NCBI RefSeq assembly: GCF_030816115.1
Contig: NZ_JAUSXQ010000001.1
Location: 4,445,001-4,509,000, forward strand
Length of the DNA stretch: 64,000 nucleotides
Direction: 5' to 3'
Origin: Chryseobacterium sp. W4I1
GTDB lineage: Bacteria; Bacteroidota; Bacteroidia; Flavobacteriales; Weeksellaceae
Part shown: one piece after another, positions 63,821-64,000 of the stretch
How positions within the stretch are numbered: the stretch's first letter is position 1
Layout: each line of letters starts with the position of its first letter
The notes under the pieces: generated by a model
Told to the model about the DNA's origin: nothing
The model's input: the letters and a program-made list of their open reading frames with translations, nothing else
Databases searched by the model: none
Made by a program: the position numbers and the translations under genes

Positions 63821-64000
63821 CTATTTTTTCGCTTTATTACTCATATAGAACGTCAGTTTTCCACCAGCCACGATTTCAGAATGTTTTAGATTGAAATTTT
63901 TAATCTCTTTTCCATTCAGAAGAATTTTTTCAACATATACATTCTTTGAACTTTGATTTATGGCTTCAATTTCAAACGTTTTCCCATTTTCCAGATTCAA
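63821..64000 (-). CDS. GH92 family glycosyl hydrolase, C-terminal end (5' end outside window)
   Basis: The minus-strand frame from the right edge to a TAG at 63821-63823 encodes 59 residues ending SNKAKK. NVYVEKILLNGKEI and LKHSEIVAGGKLTFYMS match the closing segment of GH92 alpha-mannosidases (the usual form is V-x-L-N-G-x-x-L ... H-x-x-I-x-x-G-G-x-L-x-F-x-M). The main catalytic part lies beyond the window. GH92 enzymes are calcium-dependent exo-alpha-mannosidases, usually exported and used for glycan breakdown. Confidence 0.75.
   Translation of the reverse strand: MNLENGKTFEIEAINQSSKNVYVEKILLNGKEIKNFNLKHSEIVAGGKLTFYMSNKAKK

Overview
The window looks like chromosome of a flavobacterium close to Chryseobacterium (Bacteroidota, Weeksellaceae). 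It is AT-rich and has type IX secretion (T9SS) type A sorting domains, a TSP3-repeat OmpA protein, CarboxypepD_reg-like, DUF4129, DUF4292 and DUF2851 proteins, a bacillithiol gene, and Bacteroidota-type promoters (TTG, about 20 nt, TAnnTTTG) with little Shine-Dalgarno signal. The species assignment is inference from gene content and protein style. No rRNA, tRNA, CRISPR array, prophage or transposase was found.

Layout. 1-7 kb: end of an M48 peptidase, a T9SS-secreted fibronectin-III protein bracketed by two copies of the 3' end of an ABC-F gene, the intact YbiT-like ABC-F ATPase, smpB and an OmpA-family protein. 7-10 kb: yebC, a metallophosphoesterase abutting a glycosyltransferase, and a small acetyltransferase. 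10-17.4 kb: an RDD membrane protein divergent from SpoIIM, a membrane protein, DUF4129, DUF4350, MoxR ATPase and DUF58, a widely conserved envelope cluster whose job is not known. 17.5-20.6 kb: OsmC and a GH63-like glucosidase. 20.7-31.4 kb: a SAM-I riboswitch heading a methionine operon (metX-like, an ACT-homoserine dehydrogenase, metZ-like, split metH, metF) interrupted by an IVP-type four-helix-bundle gene, a fatty acid desaturase and a small secreted protein. 31.4-42 kb: an acetyltransferase-like protein, folE, a frameshifted DinB gene, cysS, a T9SS protein, malQ, two small secreted proteins and ferritin.

42 kb: a convergent intergenic region holds four DnaA-box-like nonamers, a candidate oriC or DnaA-binding locus. 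42.2-48.7 kb: a UvrD/RecB-like helicase-nuclease, three tandem CarboxypepD_reg-like paralogs and a SIMPL-domain protein. 48.9-53.8 kb: acetyltransferase, PspC, DUF2851, bshA and a GH3 enzyme. 53.9-62 kb: two small lipoproteins, then a minus-strand block of ribA, a lipoprotein, DUF4254, tatA, an EnvC-like protein, DUF4292, a sugar nucleotidyltransferase and a flippase. 62.2-64 kb: dihydroorotase, an extragenic double-hairpin repeat and the C-terminal end of a GH92 protein.

Most points of interest are departures from ordinary housekeeping layout: the DnaA-box cluster, the ABC-F duplication around the T9SS gene, the foreign genes inside the methionine operon, the tandem paralog triplet, the MoxR cluster, and several small structured intergenic repeats. 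I did not find a defence system or other clearly new multi-gene machine.
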